Of a stretch of 33,512 nt of DNA, positions 15,396-23,108 are shown piece after piece; positions within the stretch are counted from its first letter, which is position 1, and each line of letters begins with the position of its first letter. Where the stretch lies: the NCBI GenBank assembly GCA_028681135.1, contig JAQUJC010000036.1, positions 1 to 33,512 of the forward strand. The letters are read 5' to 3'. Source of the DNA: Kiritimatiellia bacterium (lineage in GTDB: Bacteria; Verrucomicrobiota; Kiritimatiellia; CAIQIC01; Lenti-01). The position numbers were made by a program, and so were the translations under genes. Under the pieces are notes generated by a model. That model saw only the letters and a program-made list of their open reading frames with translations, did not search any database and was not told the DNA's origin.

Positions 15396-16741
15396 TGAAG
15401 CGTGCGAGGGTAACAGTCAGATGTCTGGGGACGGTGGCGCTGGTGGCGCTGGCGGGATGTAGCGGGGGGGCGTCGCCACAACAGGAGTATCAGAAGGGCC
15501 TCGCCGACTTGCATGATGGGAGACTCGAGCAGGGGAAGGCCCGCATCGAGGCGGCCCTGGAACAGGCCCCGGATGCCGCGTTTGCCGCCGAGGCCCAGAA
15601 CTGGCTGGGACTGGCTAATCGCGAACTGGGGCAGGTGCCGGAGGCCATGGCCCACTTCGAACTGGCGAGCCATCTGGCGCCAACGACGTTCAATCCCATT
15701 TATAACCTCGGGTGCTTGGCGCTCGAGTCGGGCGATACGTCGCGGGGTCTGTCACTGTTGCGGCAGGCCGCGGATGTGGACCCGACGGATACCAAGGCAT
15801 TGCTGCATATCGGCGAGTGGACGACCCGTAATGGGCGCTGGGATTTGGCCAAGCGCATGTATTATGAAATTCAAAAGCGGGATGCTCAGTCGGCCGCAGC
15901 CGCTGCTGGCTTGGGGCGGATCGCCTTGCTGGAGGAGGCCTTGCCCCAAGCAGAAACGTTCTTTATGCAAGCCCTCGAGCTGCACAAGGATTATCCGCCC
16001 GCGCTCTACAATCTCGGCGTGCTGCATACGTTGATGGAGGGGCACGGGGAGCAGGCTCAGGAATATTTTCGTCAATATCTGCTGGCGGCCCCCACAGGAC
16101 AGCGTGTGGAAGTTGCCGTGGCACGTATCGGCGGCCAGACGGTCGAGCAGACGTCGTTTTCACCGCAGGGCCCGACACAGCCTAAGATGACGGCGGGGAT
16201 TCACTGGGCGAAGGCCCAGGAGGCGCTCGCCGCCGGGGACGCCGACACGGCTTATCTCCAGGCCATGCGGGCACTCGAATTGGCCCGTGCCGGTGCCGAT
16301 GCCGCTCAGGCCGGGGAAATCCTGCGCCGGGCAACTGAGGTCTTTCCCGATCGCGCCGCGGTTCATCTCGCGGCAGGCGAATATTGGCTGGGGCAGCAGC
16401 AGCCGCGCAAGGCCCAGGCCGCCTTGCTCAAAGCCCAGACCCTGGAACCGGACAATCCAATGGTGTTGTTTGAGTTGGCGCGGGCATCGGCCCGGGTTGA
16501 AGAATTCGACACGGTTGTCATTTCATTGCGGAAGCTGGTTCAGTTGGAACCCGGCAATCCCGATGCCCTCTGGACCCTGGCCAAAACCTATGGCGATGAA
16601 CTCGGGATGGCCGGACGGGGCATGGCGGTCTATCGGGAGTTCGAGCGCCAATTCCCATCCGATCCCCGCGCCGCAGAGGTCGCCGCCCGCATCCAGGCTC
16701 TGGAACAGGCGGATGCCGCCTTGCCCGAGCTGGTGCCGTGA
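15395..16741 (+). CDS. TPR-repeat lipoprotein
   Basis: A 448-residue lipoprotein. The ATG at 15395 overlaps the yjbQ stop (TAATG) and has a strong AAGGAGG five bases upstream, which rules out a longer upstream start. The signal sequence ends in the lipobox ALAGC (Cys about residue 18), followed by GG and Ser, so an outer- or inner-membrane lipoprotein is predicted. The rest is a chain of tetratricopeptide repeats, for example AQNWLGLANRELGQVPEAMA, NPIYNLGCLALESGD and PALYNLGVLHTLMEG. It is therefore a periplasmic scaffold whose partner is unknown. HMG-CoA reductase follows after 23 bases; whether it is functionally linked to isoprenoid synthesis is unclear. Confidence 0.85.
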   Translation: MKRARVTVRCLGTVALVALAGCSGGASPQQEYQKGLADLHDGRLEQGKARIEAALEQAPDAAFAAEAQNWLGLANRELGQVPEAMAHFELASHLAPTTFNPIYNLGCLALESGDTSRGLSLLRQAADVDPTDTKALLHIGEWTTRNGRWDLAKRMYYEIQKRDAQSAAAAAGLGRIALLEEALPQAETFFMQALELHKDYPPALYNLGVLHTLMEGHGEQAQEYFRQYLLAAPTGQRVEVAVARIGGQTVEQTSFSPQGPTQPKMTAGIHWAKAQEALAAGDADTAYLQAMRALELARAGADAAQAGEILRRATEVFPDRAAVHLAAGEYWLGQQQPRKAQAALLKAQTLEPDNPMVLFELARASARVEEFDTVVISLRKLVQLEPGNPDALWTLAKTYGDELGMAGRGMAVYREFERQFPSDPRAAEVAARIQALEQADAALPELVP

Positions 16742-16764
16742 ATCTTCCCGGCGAAGGAGCCGCA

Positions 16765-17814
16765 ATGAAGCAATACCCTGAATCAGCCAGTGCCCCCATT
16801 CCCATGCGCAACGTGGGACCAATCCATCTGACCGGTGACGCCGGGACCGTCAAGGTGCCGGTACCCTTGGCGACGTTCGAGTCGCCGCTGTGGCCCTCCG
16901 TCGAGCGCGGCGCGCGCGTGACCGGCAAAGCTGGCGGAATTTGTGCCACGGTGTTTGATGAGCGCATGACGCGGTCCGTCCTGATCGACGCACCCTCGGC
17001 GGCGGCCGCGCGGGATTTGGTGCGGTTTATCGAGGCACAACGCGCCGAATTGGACACGGTGACGGCGGACACCAGTCGCTTTGCGCGGTTGATCGAGGTT
17101 GATTTTGAGGTCGTCGGCCATTTGGTCTGGGTTCGCTTCGCGTTCACAACGGGCGATGCCGCGGGGCATAATATGGCGACGCGGGCGGCGGATGCCCTGT
17201 TGGCGTGGGTGTTGCAGCAGCGCCCGGAGTGCGCCTATGGATCTATCTCCGGCAATTATTGCTGCGATAAAAAAGCGTCGGCGGTCAACGGCATTCTGGG
17301 GCGGGGCAAATACGTGGTGGCCGAAACCACGATTCCGCAGCGGCTGGTCGAACGGTACCTGCACACCACGCCCGAGAAGATCGTGGCACTGAACTGGCGC
17401 AAAAACTGGGTGGGCACATCCCTGGCGGGGGGGGTGCGCAGTGCCAATGCCCATTTTGCCAATATGCTGCTGGCCGTTTATCTGGCCACAGGCCAGGATG
17501 CCGCCAACATCATCGAAGGCTCCCAGGGTTTTACACTGGCCGAGACGCGCGGGTCCGACGGGTTGTATTTCTCGGTGACGCTCCCCAACCTGATCGTCGG
17601 TACGGTGGGCAATGGCAAAGACTTGCCGTTCGTACAACAGAATCTGCACGAGCTGGGGTGTCTCGACGCACGCGAGCCGGGTGCCAATGCCCGGCGGTTG
17701 GCGATGATCTGTGCCGCCACGGTCTTGTGCGGCGAACTGTCCCTACTGGCCGCGCAAACCAATCCCGGCGAGCTCATGGTGGCTCACCTTAAACTGGAGC
17801 GGGGGGCGCCATGA
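16765..17814 (+). CDS. hmgR: Hydroxymethylglutaryl-CoA reductase, class I-like
   Basis: A 349-residue soluble HMG-CoA reductase, which reduces HMG-CoA to mevalonate with NAD(P)H. The start at 16765 is preceded by AAGGAG; the upstream in-frame GTG (16738) overlaps the TPR gene and is unlikely. The catalytic set is visible: Glu39 (ATFES), Lys169 (SGNYCCDKKASAVN), Asp245 (ATGQD) and a C-terminal His341 (MVAHLKLERG). The cofactor motif is FTTGDAAGHNM (128-137) and the second glycine-rich motif is IVGTVGNGK. The motif wording is closer to class I (eukaryote/archaea type) than to the Pseudomonas-type class II enzymes. It overlaps idi by 4 bases (ATGA), which links it to isoprenoid synthesis. A run of 8 G at 17427 is in frame. 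Confidence 0.92.
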   Translation: MKQYPESASAPIPMRNVGPIHLTGDAGTVKVPVPLATFESPLWPSVERGARVTGKAGGICATVFDERMTRSVLIDAPSAAAARDLVRFIEAQRAELDTVTADTSRFARLIEVDFEVVGHLVWVRFAFTTGDAAGHNMATRAADALLAWVLQQRPECAYGSISGNYCCDKKASAVNGILGRGKYVVAETTIPQRLVERYLHTTPEKIVALNWRKNWVGTSLAGGVRSANAHFANMLLAVYLATGQDAANIIEGSQGFTLAETRGSDGLYFSVTLPNLIVGTVGNGKDLPFVQQNLHELGCLDAREPGANARRLAMICAATVLCGELSLLAAQTNPGELMVAHLKLERGAP

Positions 17815-18329
17815 CCGAAGAACAAGTCATCCTGGTCGATGAACAGGACCGCGCAATAGGTGCAATGGAAAAAGTGGCGGCCCATGAAAACGGCGGGGTT
17901 CGGCATCGTGCCTTTTCGGTGTTTATCTTCGATGCTCAAGGGCGCTGGTTGCTACAAAAGCGGGCTGATGGCAAATACCATTTCCCGGGACTCTGGACCA
18001 ATGCCTGTTGCAGTCATCCGCGGCCGGGTGAAGCAACCGCCGCCGCCGCCCACCGGCGCTTGGGGGAAGAGCTTGGCATGGACTGCCCCCTGACAGAGCG
18101 CTTTCAGTTTGAGTATCGAGCCGTCTCCGACGCCGTGGGCTTGACCGAACACGAAATCGATCATGTCTTCACCGGCGTGTTTGATGGCGATCTCAACCCC
18201 AACCCCGACGAAGTCGGAGAGGTGCGCTGGGTGACACCGACAGACCTGCAACACGACCTGCAAGCGAATCCCGCTGCCTTTACCCCCTGGTTCAAACTGG
18301 CCGTCCCTCGCGTTCGTGCCGGGGGCTGA
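17811..18329 (+). CDS. idi: Isopentenyl-diphosphate delta-isomerase, type 1
   Basis: A 172-residue Nudix-fold isomerase interconverting IPP and DMAPP. The residues known from the E. coli enzyme are all present at nearly the same numbers: metal ligands His25 and His32 (AHENGGVRHRAFS), catalytic Cys67 and ligand His69 (LWTNACCSHP), Glu87 in the Nudix helix, and the EHE pair Glu113/Glu115 (TEHEIDHVF). Length is typical. It is translationally coupled to HMG-CoA reductase by ATGA. Type 1 Idi becomes essential when isoprenoids are made only by the mevalonate route, because that route yields IPP alone; this agrees with its pairing here. A large palindrome begins 20 bases after its stop. Confidence 0.95.
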   Translation: MTEEQVILVDEQDRAIGAMEKVAAHENGGVRHRAFSVFIFDAQGRWLLQKRADGKYHFPGLWTNACCSHPRPGEATAAAAHRRLGEELGMDCPLTERFQFEYRAVSDAVGLTEHEIDHVFTGVFDGDLNPNPDEVGEVRWVTPTDLQHDLQANPAAFTPWFKLAVPRVRAGG

Positions 18330-18348
18330 ACCACTCCGCCTCATCTGT

Positions 18349-18410
18349 ATTCTAAAATTCATGGGCTGACCCCTTTTGGCCAAAAGGGGTCAGCCCATGA
18401 ATTTTAGAAT
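18349..18410. repeat. Perfect 62-bp palindrome (two 31-bp arms, no spacer)
   Basis: The left arm 18349-18379 (ATTCTAAAATTC, then ATGGGCTGACCCCTTTTGG) is the exact reverse complement of the right arm 18380-18410. It lies between idi and the next plus-strand gene. It has a GGCC centre and an AT-rich outer part on both sides and no T tract, so it is not a standard terminator, although its RNA would fold very strongly. A diverged piece of the same sequence occurs at 23012-23033. Together this suggests a mobile palindromic element of the REP/MITE type. That class is inferred; no transposase is in the window. Confidence 0.93.
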
Positions 18411-18511
18411 GGGTCTGCGAGCCTGTGAATTATGCGGCGTGAATCTGTTTTCCGGCTGTGTTTTTGGCAGAGTCGCGGTAGGATTTGTCCATGAAAGAAG
18501 GAGCACCGGCG

Positions 18512-19531
18512 ATGAACACGATACAGTTGGACAAATTATGGCAGGCGGGGCGCGAGTTTCTGGGGGTTCGCTATCCCATCCTGTGCGGGGCGATGACGTG
18601 GATCAGCGATTCGACATTGGTGAAAGCCGTTGGCCGTGAAGGCGGATTCGGATGCCTGGCGGCGGGGAACATGCCCGGAGATATGCTGGCCGAGGAAATT
18701 GAGCGGTGCTTTGATTCGGCCTCCACGCCGTTTGCCGTGAATCTGGTGACAATCGCGCCGAATTTTCCGGCACACAAAGAGGCGGTGCTGGCGTCGAAAG
18801 CACCGGTCGTTATTTTTGCGGGTAATTTCCCGAAACGCAAAGATGTGGCTGAAATGAAGGCGGCGGGCAAGAAGGTGGTCGCGTTCGCTTCGACGGATTC
18901 CATCGCCGCGCAGATGGTGCGCTTTGGGGTGGATGCGCTGTTTTTAGAGGGGAGCGAGGCGGGAGGGCACATTGGGCACGTGTCGCTGATCATTCTGCTG
19001 CAGCAAGTGTTATTCAAGAATCCGGGGGTGCCGATATTTGTGGCGGGGGGGATTGCCACGGGGCGAATGATGGCGCACCTGCTGCTGATGGGGGCGGCGG
19101 GGGTCCAGATGGGCACCCGGTTTGTCATGAGCGAGGAGTGTACGGCCCACCCGAATCTCAAGGCTCGCTTTGCCAAAGCGCGGGCGCGGGAGGCGATGAG
19201 TACGCCGGAATATGATAAGCGTTTGCCCATTGTGGCCGTGCGAGCACTCAAAAATAAGTCGTCAGAGGAATTTTCCCGCTTGCAGTTTGAGCTACTCAAG
19301 CAGTTGGACGCCGGCGCGATCGGACATGCCGAGGCGCAGTTTCAGGTGGAGAGCTTCTGGATGGGCGGATTGCGCAAGGCGGCCATCGATGGAGACGTGG
19401 AGCATGGCTCGTGCATGGCTGGGCAAAGTGTTGGCTTGGTGGACCGGGTCCAGCCCATGCAGGCGATTATCGCGGAATTGATTTCCGATGCGGAGGCGGA
19501 ACTGGGTGCGGTGAAAGAGCGTTTGGGGTAG
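18512..19531 (+). CDS. Nitronate monooxygenase / FabK-like flavoprotein
   Basis: A 339-residue FMN-dependent TIM-barrel enzyme of the NMO/2-nitropropane dioxygenase family. Characteristic segments are YPILCGAMTWIS near the N-terminus, LEGSEAGGHIGH (the substrate-proximal His loop) and FVAGGIATGRMMAHLLLMGAAGVQMGTRFV (phosphate binding). The family includes nitronate monooxygenases and the enoyl-ACP reductase FabK; sequence alone does not decide between them. The ATG at 18512 has GAAGGAG upstream, so the in-frame TTG at 18485 is not needed. It stands alone on the plus strand after the palindrome and faces the DUF805-like gene tail-to-tail across 26 bases. Confidence 0.87.
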   Translation: MNTIQLDKLWQAGREFLGVRYPILCGAMTWISDSTLVKAVGREGGFGCLAAGNMPGDMLAEEIERCFDSASTPFAVNLVTIAPNFPAHKEAVLASKAPVVIFAGNFPKRKDVAEMKAAGKKVVAFASTDSIAAQMVRFGVDALFLEGSEAGGHIGHVSLIILLQQVLFKNPGVPIFVAGGIATGRMMAHLLLMGAAGVQMGTRFVMSEECTAHPNLKARFAKARAREAMSTPEYDKRLPIVAVRALKNKSSEEFSRLQFELLKQLDAGAIGHAEAQFQVESFWMGGLRKAAIDGDVEHGSCMAGQSVGLVDRVQPMQAIIAELISDAEAELGAVKERLG

Positions 19532-19557
19532 ACCGCCCGCTTCGCCTGCGCTTTGCT

Positions 19558-20022
19558 CTATACGGTGGAATTGTCCGCAGCGGGCTTACTGCGCTGGCTG
19601 AATAGCCGCAGCAGGACGACCACAGGCCATGCGGCCAAGATCGCGGCGGTGGTGCCCCAAATGGGCGGGGGCACTTTGTTCATCAGGTCGCCACCCACCC
19701 ATATCCATATAAAGGCCGGCAGAATGATCTGCAGCAGATTGGCACCGCTCAGGCCGATGTCATGGAAACGGTGGGAAAGGACAAGCAGGGTGAGGTAGAA
19801 GGCGACCGCCTCCACGGGAAAAAATATCCATGGGGCGATCAGGGGTGCTGCCTGGAGTCCGTTCCAATAAGCGAAGACCAGGAGGGCGGCCAGCGGTATG
19901 AAACGGATCGCAAATGTCAGGCGCCCAGTGGCGTGGTTGAACTGCTTTTCCACGTTAATGCAACGCTGCTTGAGCCAGAGTTGCCCCGAGGTGGGGGTAT
20001 GGATATGTTGAGCTGTGGTCAT
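19558..20022 (-). CDS. DUF805-like small membrane protein
   Basis: A 154-residue protein with four hydrophobic segments (about residues 38-55, 60-85, 95-115 and 122-143). Between the second and third lies HRFHDIGLSGANLL, which matches the R-x-H-D-x-G-x-SG motif of DUF805 membrane proteins. No biochemical function is established for the family. It is the last gene of a three-gene minus-strand unit, 11 bases after the transporter gene. The C-terminus is short, basic and cytoplasmic in the likely topology. Confidence 0.65.
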   Translation of the reverse strand: MTTAQHIHTPTSGQLWLKQRCINVEKQFNHATGRLTFAIRFIPLAALLVFAYWNGLQAAPLIAPWIFFPVEAVAFYLTLLVLSHRFHDIGLSGANLLQIILPAFIWIWVGGDLMNKVPPPIWGTTAAILAAWPVVVLLRLFSQRSKPAADNSTV

Positions 20023-20033
20023 GGGACCTCCTG

Positions 20034-21827
20034 TTATTCAGCGGCGGTTGCTTCAGTTCCCGCGCTGTCTTTCTGGGCCTTGTTGAGGGATTTGGCATCG
20101 ATCAATAACTGACGGGCAGTGCTTTCGCGACCCTTCAGATTGATGGCGCTTTGCGCTTGTTTCATGGCGGTGGTGGCATCGCCGATCGCCATGGCGTCCT
20201 GGGCCGCGGCAACATAGGTGTCATGGATGCTGTCCACAATGCGCAGGGCATCGGGCTGGCCGGGGGTGAGGCGTAGAACCCGTTGGGCATCGTCGGCGGC
20301 AGCCTCGATCTGGTTGTCCGCAAAAGCCTCGTTGGCGGTGACGATGTAGTGCTCAATGGCCACGGGCTTCATACTGCGGTATTGCTGGATACCAAAGGTG
20401 GCACCGCCTACAACGAGCAGGACCATGAAGGCGATGACGATGCGGCTGGCGAGGGACTTGCCTCTTTGACGGAGGAGCAGCGCAAGCATGGCGCAACCGC
20501 CAAAGAAGGCAAAGCAGGTCATGATGCCGAACCAGACCGTGTAGTTGCCGGGCAGGGATACGTCGAGCATCAGGCCGGTGATGAACAGACCCAGGGCCGC
20601 GCCGTAATACTGGAAGGAATCGATGACGCCGGAGGCAAACCCAGCCATTTTCTTGCCGCCAATATCCACGGGGGCCGCGGCACCGACGATGGAATGCGTT
20701 GAATTAGCCGTGACCGCGATGAGAATAAGAAAGAGGCAGCCCAGCAAAATACCAAGGGTGGTGGGGCCAATGAGGCCCAGGGCCATGACGGTTGTAGCAG
20801 CGGCAATGACAAAGGCCTCCCCATAATACAAAACCATGGCCACGGGATACCGGTTGCCGCGGAAAAAGCGGTCCGAGGCCCAGCCCGACATGACCGACCC
20901 GCACACCGCGACAATCGGCACCAGCACGAGGGTGAAACTGGCAATCAGCGGGAGGTTGGTCTTCATGTTGAAGCCCAGCACATCCTCGAAGTAGAGCGGA
21001 GATAGCTGGTCGGCGGCGTGACGAACCGCGCCCGTACAGCCATACGCAACCGCATAAAACCACACCAGCGGATTAGAGAAAACAAACTTGAAGGATTCCC
21101 AAACGGGGACCGTCGTGCCTGCGGAATTGTCCACGTCGTCTTCAATGGTCCCGTGAAAACCGGCATCGTCCGGCGACTGCGCGGTAATGAAGTAAAACCA
21201 GATGGCCACCAGGCCCAGGAAGATCGGCGGAATGGTAAAGAGCATGCGCCACTCGCCGGGACCGACGACAATGGCCAGGAAACTGAAGCCCGCCAGAATC
21301 CACGGGGCCAGCATCGAAATCATGGCTTGCCCGGACTGGATCATGAATCCGAAAATGCCTGAGAAGAGGCCTCGTTCGTTTTTATTGAACCAGGCGGCAT
21401 TAATCTTGACCATGCCCGGCGTTCCCGCGGCCTGGATGTAGCCGTTGATCATCCACATGGCGGCAAAGGCGGCGAAGGAGGACGTCCAGGGGGAGAAGCC
21501 AATGACCAGATTGATGAGAATGGACCCAATGGCCCCGATCAACATGGACGCGCGACCGCCGATGCGATCACAGATCAGGCCGTTGAGCAATTGCCCGGTG
21601 CCGTAGGCAATGGAAAACCAAGCGGCGAGGTTGGCAATATCGCCCGTCGACCAGCCAAACTCTTCGCGCAGACCGGCACCGGCGAATCGGAAGTTATAGC
21701 GGCACATGTAAAACATGGCGTACATCAAGCCGACGGTGAACCAGTTGAGGCCGCGGCGGGCCTTGAATCCCAGGGGGTGTTTGTGCTGGATTTCCCATTC
21801 CAATTTTGCGTCGGGAGCTATGCTCAT
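20034..21827 (-). CDS. OPA-family MFS transporter with extra C-terminal TM and helical-repeat tail
   Basis: A 597-residue protein. Residues 1 to about 445 form a 12-TM major facilitator of the organophosphate:phosphate antiporter (GlpT/UhpT) type; the motif region FYMCRYNFRFAGAGL and LICDRIGGRASM are typical. Ordinary OPA members are about 430-460 residues. Here a 13th hydrophobic segment (IVIAFMVLLVVGGATFGI) follows, and then about 120 residues of helical, TPR-like sequence (ADDAQRVLRLTPGQPDALRI, then AMAIGDATTAMKQAQSAINL). A 13th TM would place this tail outside the cytoplasm. Substrate is unknown; a phosphorylated sugar or glycerol compound is likely. AGAGGAA supports the start, and its ATG overlaps the stop of the upstream lipoprotein (ATGA). 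Confidence 0.87.
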   Translation of the reverse strand: MSIAPDAKLEWEIQHKHPLGFKARRGLNWFTVGLMYAMFYMCRYNFRFAGAGLREEFGWSTGDIANLAAWFSIAYGTGQLLNGLICDRIGGRASMLIGAIGSILINLVIGFSPWTSSFAAFAAMWMINGYIQAAGTPGMVKINAAWFNKNERGLFSGIFGFMIQSGQAMISMLAPWILAGFSFLAIVVGPGEWRMLFTIPPIFLGLVAIWFYFITAQSPDDAGFHGTIEDDVDNSAGTTVPVWESFKFVFSNPLVWFYAVAYGCTGAVRHAADQLSPLYFEDVLGFNMKTNLPLIASFTLVLVPIVAVCGSVMSGWASDRFFRGNRYPVAMVLYYGEAFVIAAATTVMALGLIGPTTLGILLGCLFLILIAVTANSTHSIVGAAAPVDIGGKKMAGFASGVIDSFQYYGAALGLFITGLMLDVSLPGNYTVWFGIMTCFAFFGGCAMLALLLRQRGKSLASRIVIAFMVLLVVGGATFGIQQYRSMKPVAIEHYIVTANEAFADNQIEAAADDAQRVLRLTPGQPDALRIVDSIHDTYVAAAQDAMAIGDATTAMKQAQSAINLKGRESTARQLLIDAKSLNKAQKDSAGTEATAAE

Positions 21828-22957
21828 GGTGTGATTCCTCTGTAGTGCACCGGGGCGGTGGTGGCATCTGTTGTCGTTATGGCGGAAACGCCGGTTTTTC
21901 GCAAGGGGGTTTCGAACCAGACCTGGCGTTGTTTGTAATCAATCACAAGAATATGGCGTGCCAGAAGGCCAAGGCCCAGGCGGGCGGGGAAGGCGGCCGG
22001 CAGGCCGTGTTCCTCATGAAAAGATGGCCGGAATTCATCCATGACCAGATCGCCGAGGGCGAGGGTGGTGCCCGCGGGTGTGGTGGAGGGAAGCGAGAGG
22101 TCGAATTCGCCGGCCGTATCGATGAGCAGCAGCAGGGGGGTGTCGTCAAGTTGCCCCTCCACGGCGGGGCGCCCCCGCCAGCTTTTCAGCGGAAGGCGGG
22201 TCAATACAGTTCCCGCATCTTCGGTGCGATAGGTGGCATCGGTCGAGAACCGGACCGTGCGGCCGGGAAAATCAAAGCGCACAAAAGAAAAGGTTTGCAT
22301 CGGGGCCGCGCCAAAGATGACGTGTGTCCGGCGACTGAGTTTTTCGCGGACTTTATCTGTTTTGGGGGTGTGTCCTGGCTGTTCGTTGTGGCGGGCCAGC
22401 GGGCCGAAGCCTCCGCGCGCAGGCAAGACATAGAAGATGGGCGATTCCATGTGCAGGGTGTCAAAAACCAGTTTATTGGCTATCCCGGCATAGCCTGGAA
22501 GGTCGGACAAAACATGGTCAGGATATTCCCCGATAGGCGGGGCAAAAACGCGGTAGTCCATGGCCTCGGCTGCGGGCAGCAGCAGCCAACTGTGGCGCGC
22601 CGAGGTGTCCAGCAGAACTTGGCAGTCGATAAACCGACCCGTTCGCGCACGAATAATCGGTAGGGTTAGCGGGGACGGCGAGACAATGTCCATCTGCGCG
22701 CCGCGGTGCGGATGGACGCGGTTGGCAAATTCGAAGCGGGCGCCCGCCGGATCGCGGTAGATGGTGATGCCATAGGTGCGCGCATCCCGGCCACTGGCCA
22801 GGAAGTTGTCCAGTTCATCCTGTCCCAGCGGGGTCGGCTCCAAGGGGGGGGGGGTGGCGCAGCCTGCCGCTATCGCAAGCAGGGCTATCAGAACGATCCG
22901 AATGAAATGCGCTTGTGCCATGAATAAGAGTGTCATGTATCGCAAAAGATGGCGCAT
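21824..22957 (-). CDS. Lipoprotein with two retropepsin/pepsin-like aspartic protease lobes
   Basis: A protein of about 377 residues starting at MRHLLRY. Shorter starts at 22936 or 22921 also leave an intact lipoprotein signal, and none has a clear ribosome-binding site. The signal ends at AIAAGC (Cys33 in this numbering) followed by a Pro stretch encoded by a poly-G run. Two copies of an aspartic-protease half follow: VLLDTSARHSW (Asp117), paired with a late strand FDFPGRTVRFS, and LLLLIDTAGEF (Asp280), paired with GLGLLARHILVIDYKQRQVWFE-like strands. The DT(S/A)(A/G) motifs and the late hydrophobic-hydrophobic-Gly element are typical of retropepsin-like bacterial proteins, and two in one chain resembles the bilobal pepsin layout. 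Activity is not certain. It is first in an operon with the OPA transporter and the DUF805-like gene. Confidence 0.72.
   Translation of the reverse strand: MRHLLRYMTLLFMAQAHFIRIVLIALLAIAAGCATPPPLEPTPLGQDELDNFLASGRDARTYGITIYRDPAGARFEFANRVHPHRGAQMDIVSPSPLTLPIIRARTGRFIDCQVLLDTSARHSWLLLPAAEAMDYRVFAPPIGEYPDHVLSDLPGYAGIANKLVFDTLHMESPIFYVLPARGGFGPLARHNEQPGHTPKTDKVREKLSRRTHVIFGAAPMQTFSFVRFDFPGRTVRFSTDATYRTEDAGTVLTRLPLKSWRGRPAVEGQLDDTPLLLLIDTAGEFDLSLPSTTPAGTTLALGDLVMDEFRPSFHEEHGLPAAFPARLGLGLLARHILVIDYKQRQVWFETPLRKTGVSAITTTDATTAPVHYRGITP
22844..22854 (+). repeat. Poly-G tract, 11 G (C on the coding strand), after a lipobox
   Basis: Eleven G on the plus strand encode the Pro-rich stretch immediately after the acylated Cys of the minus-strand lipoprotein. 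The frame is intact at this length. A one-base change would truncate the protein just after secretion signal processing. Confidence 0.88.
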
Positions 22958-23011
22958 AGTACAAGACCGCAAAAGAGGCGGGTGCGGTCGTGCCACCTTC
23001 AAAATGCGGCT

Positions 23012-23033
23012 ATTCACGGGCTGCCCCCTTTTG
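23012..23033 (+). repeat. Diverged half-copy of the 62-bp palindrome
   Basis: ATTCACGGGCTGCC and the following CCCTTTTG match 18357-18378 of the palindrome at 20 of 22 positions (T/C and A/C differences). It is followed by TGGGGGG rather than a full right arm, so only a short CCCCC/GGGGG hairpin remains. It lies in the 151-base divergent gap between the lipoprotein and the AmaP-like gene, which otherwise holds only a weak TATAGC (23077-23082) as a possible -10. Confidence 0.6.
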
Positions 23034-23108
23034 TGGGGGGTAAAATTTTGTGAGTGCAAATGGGGGGCTGAGACGGTATAGCATAGAGGTGGAAGGCAGG
23101 AGACTAGC

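Noticed and set aside
18376..18410. Short matching protein starts (MAKRGQPMNF) on both strands
   Set aside because: They arise because the palindrome reads the same on both strands; no gene function is indicated.
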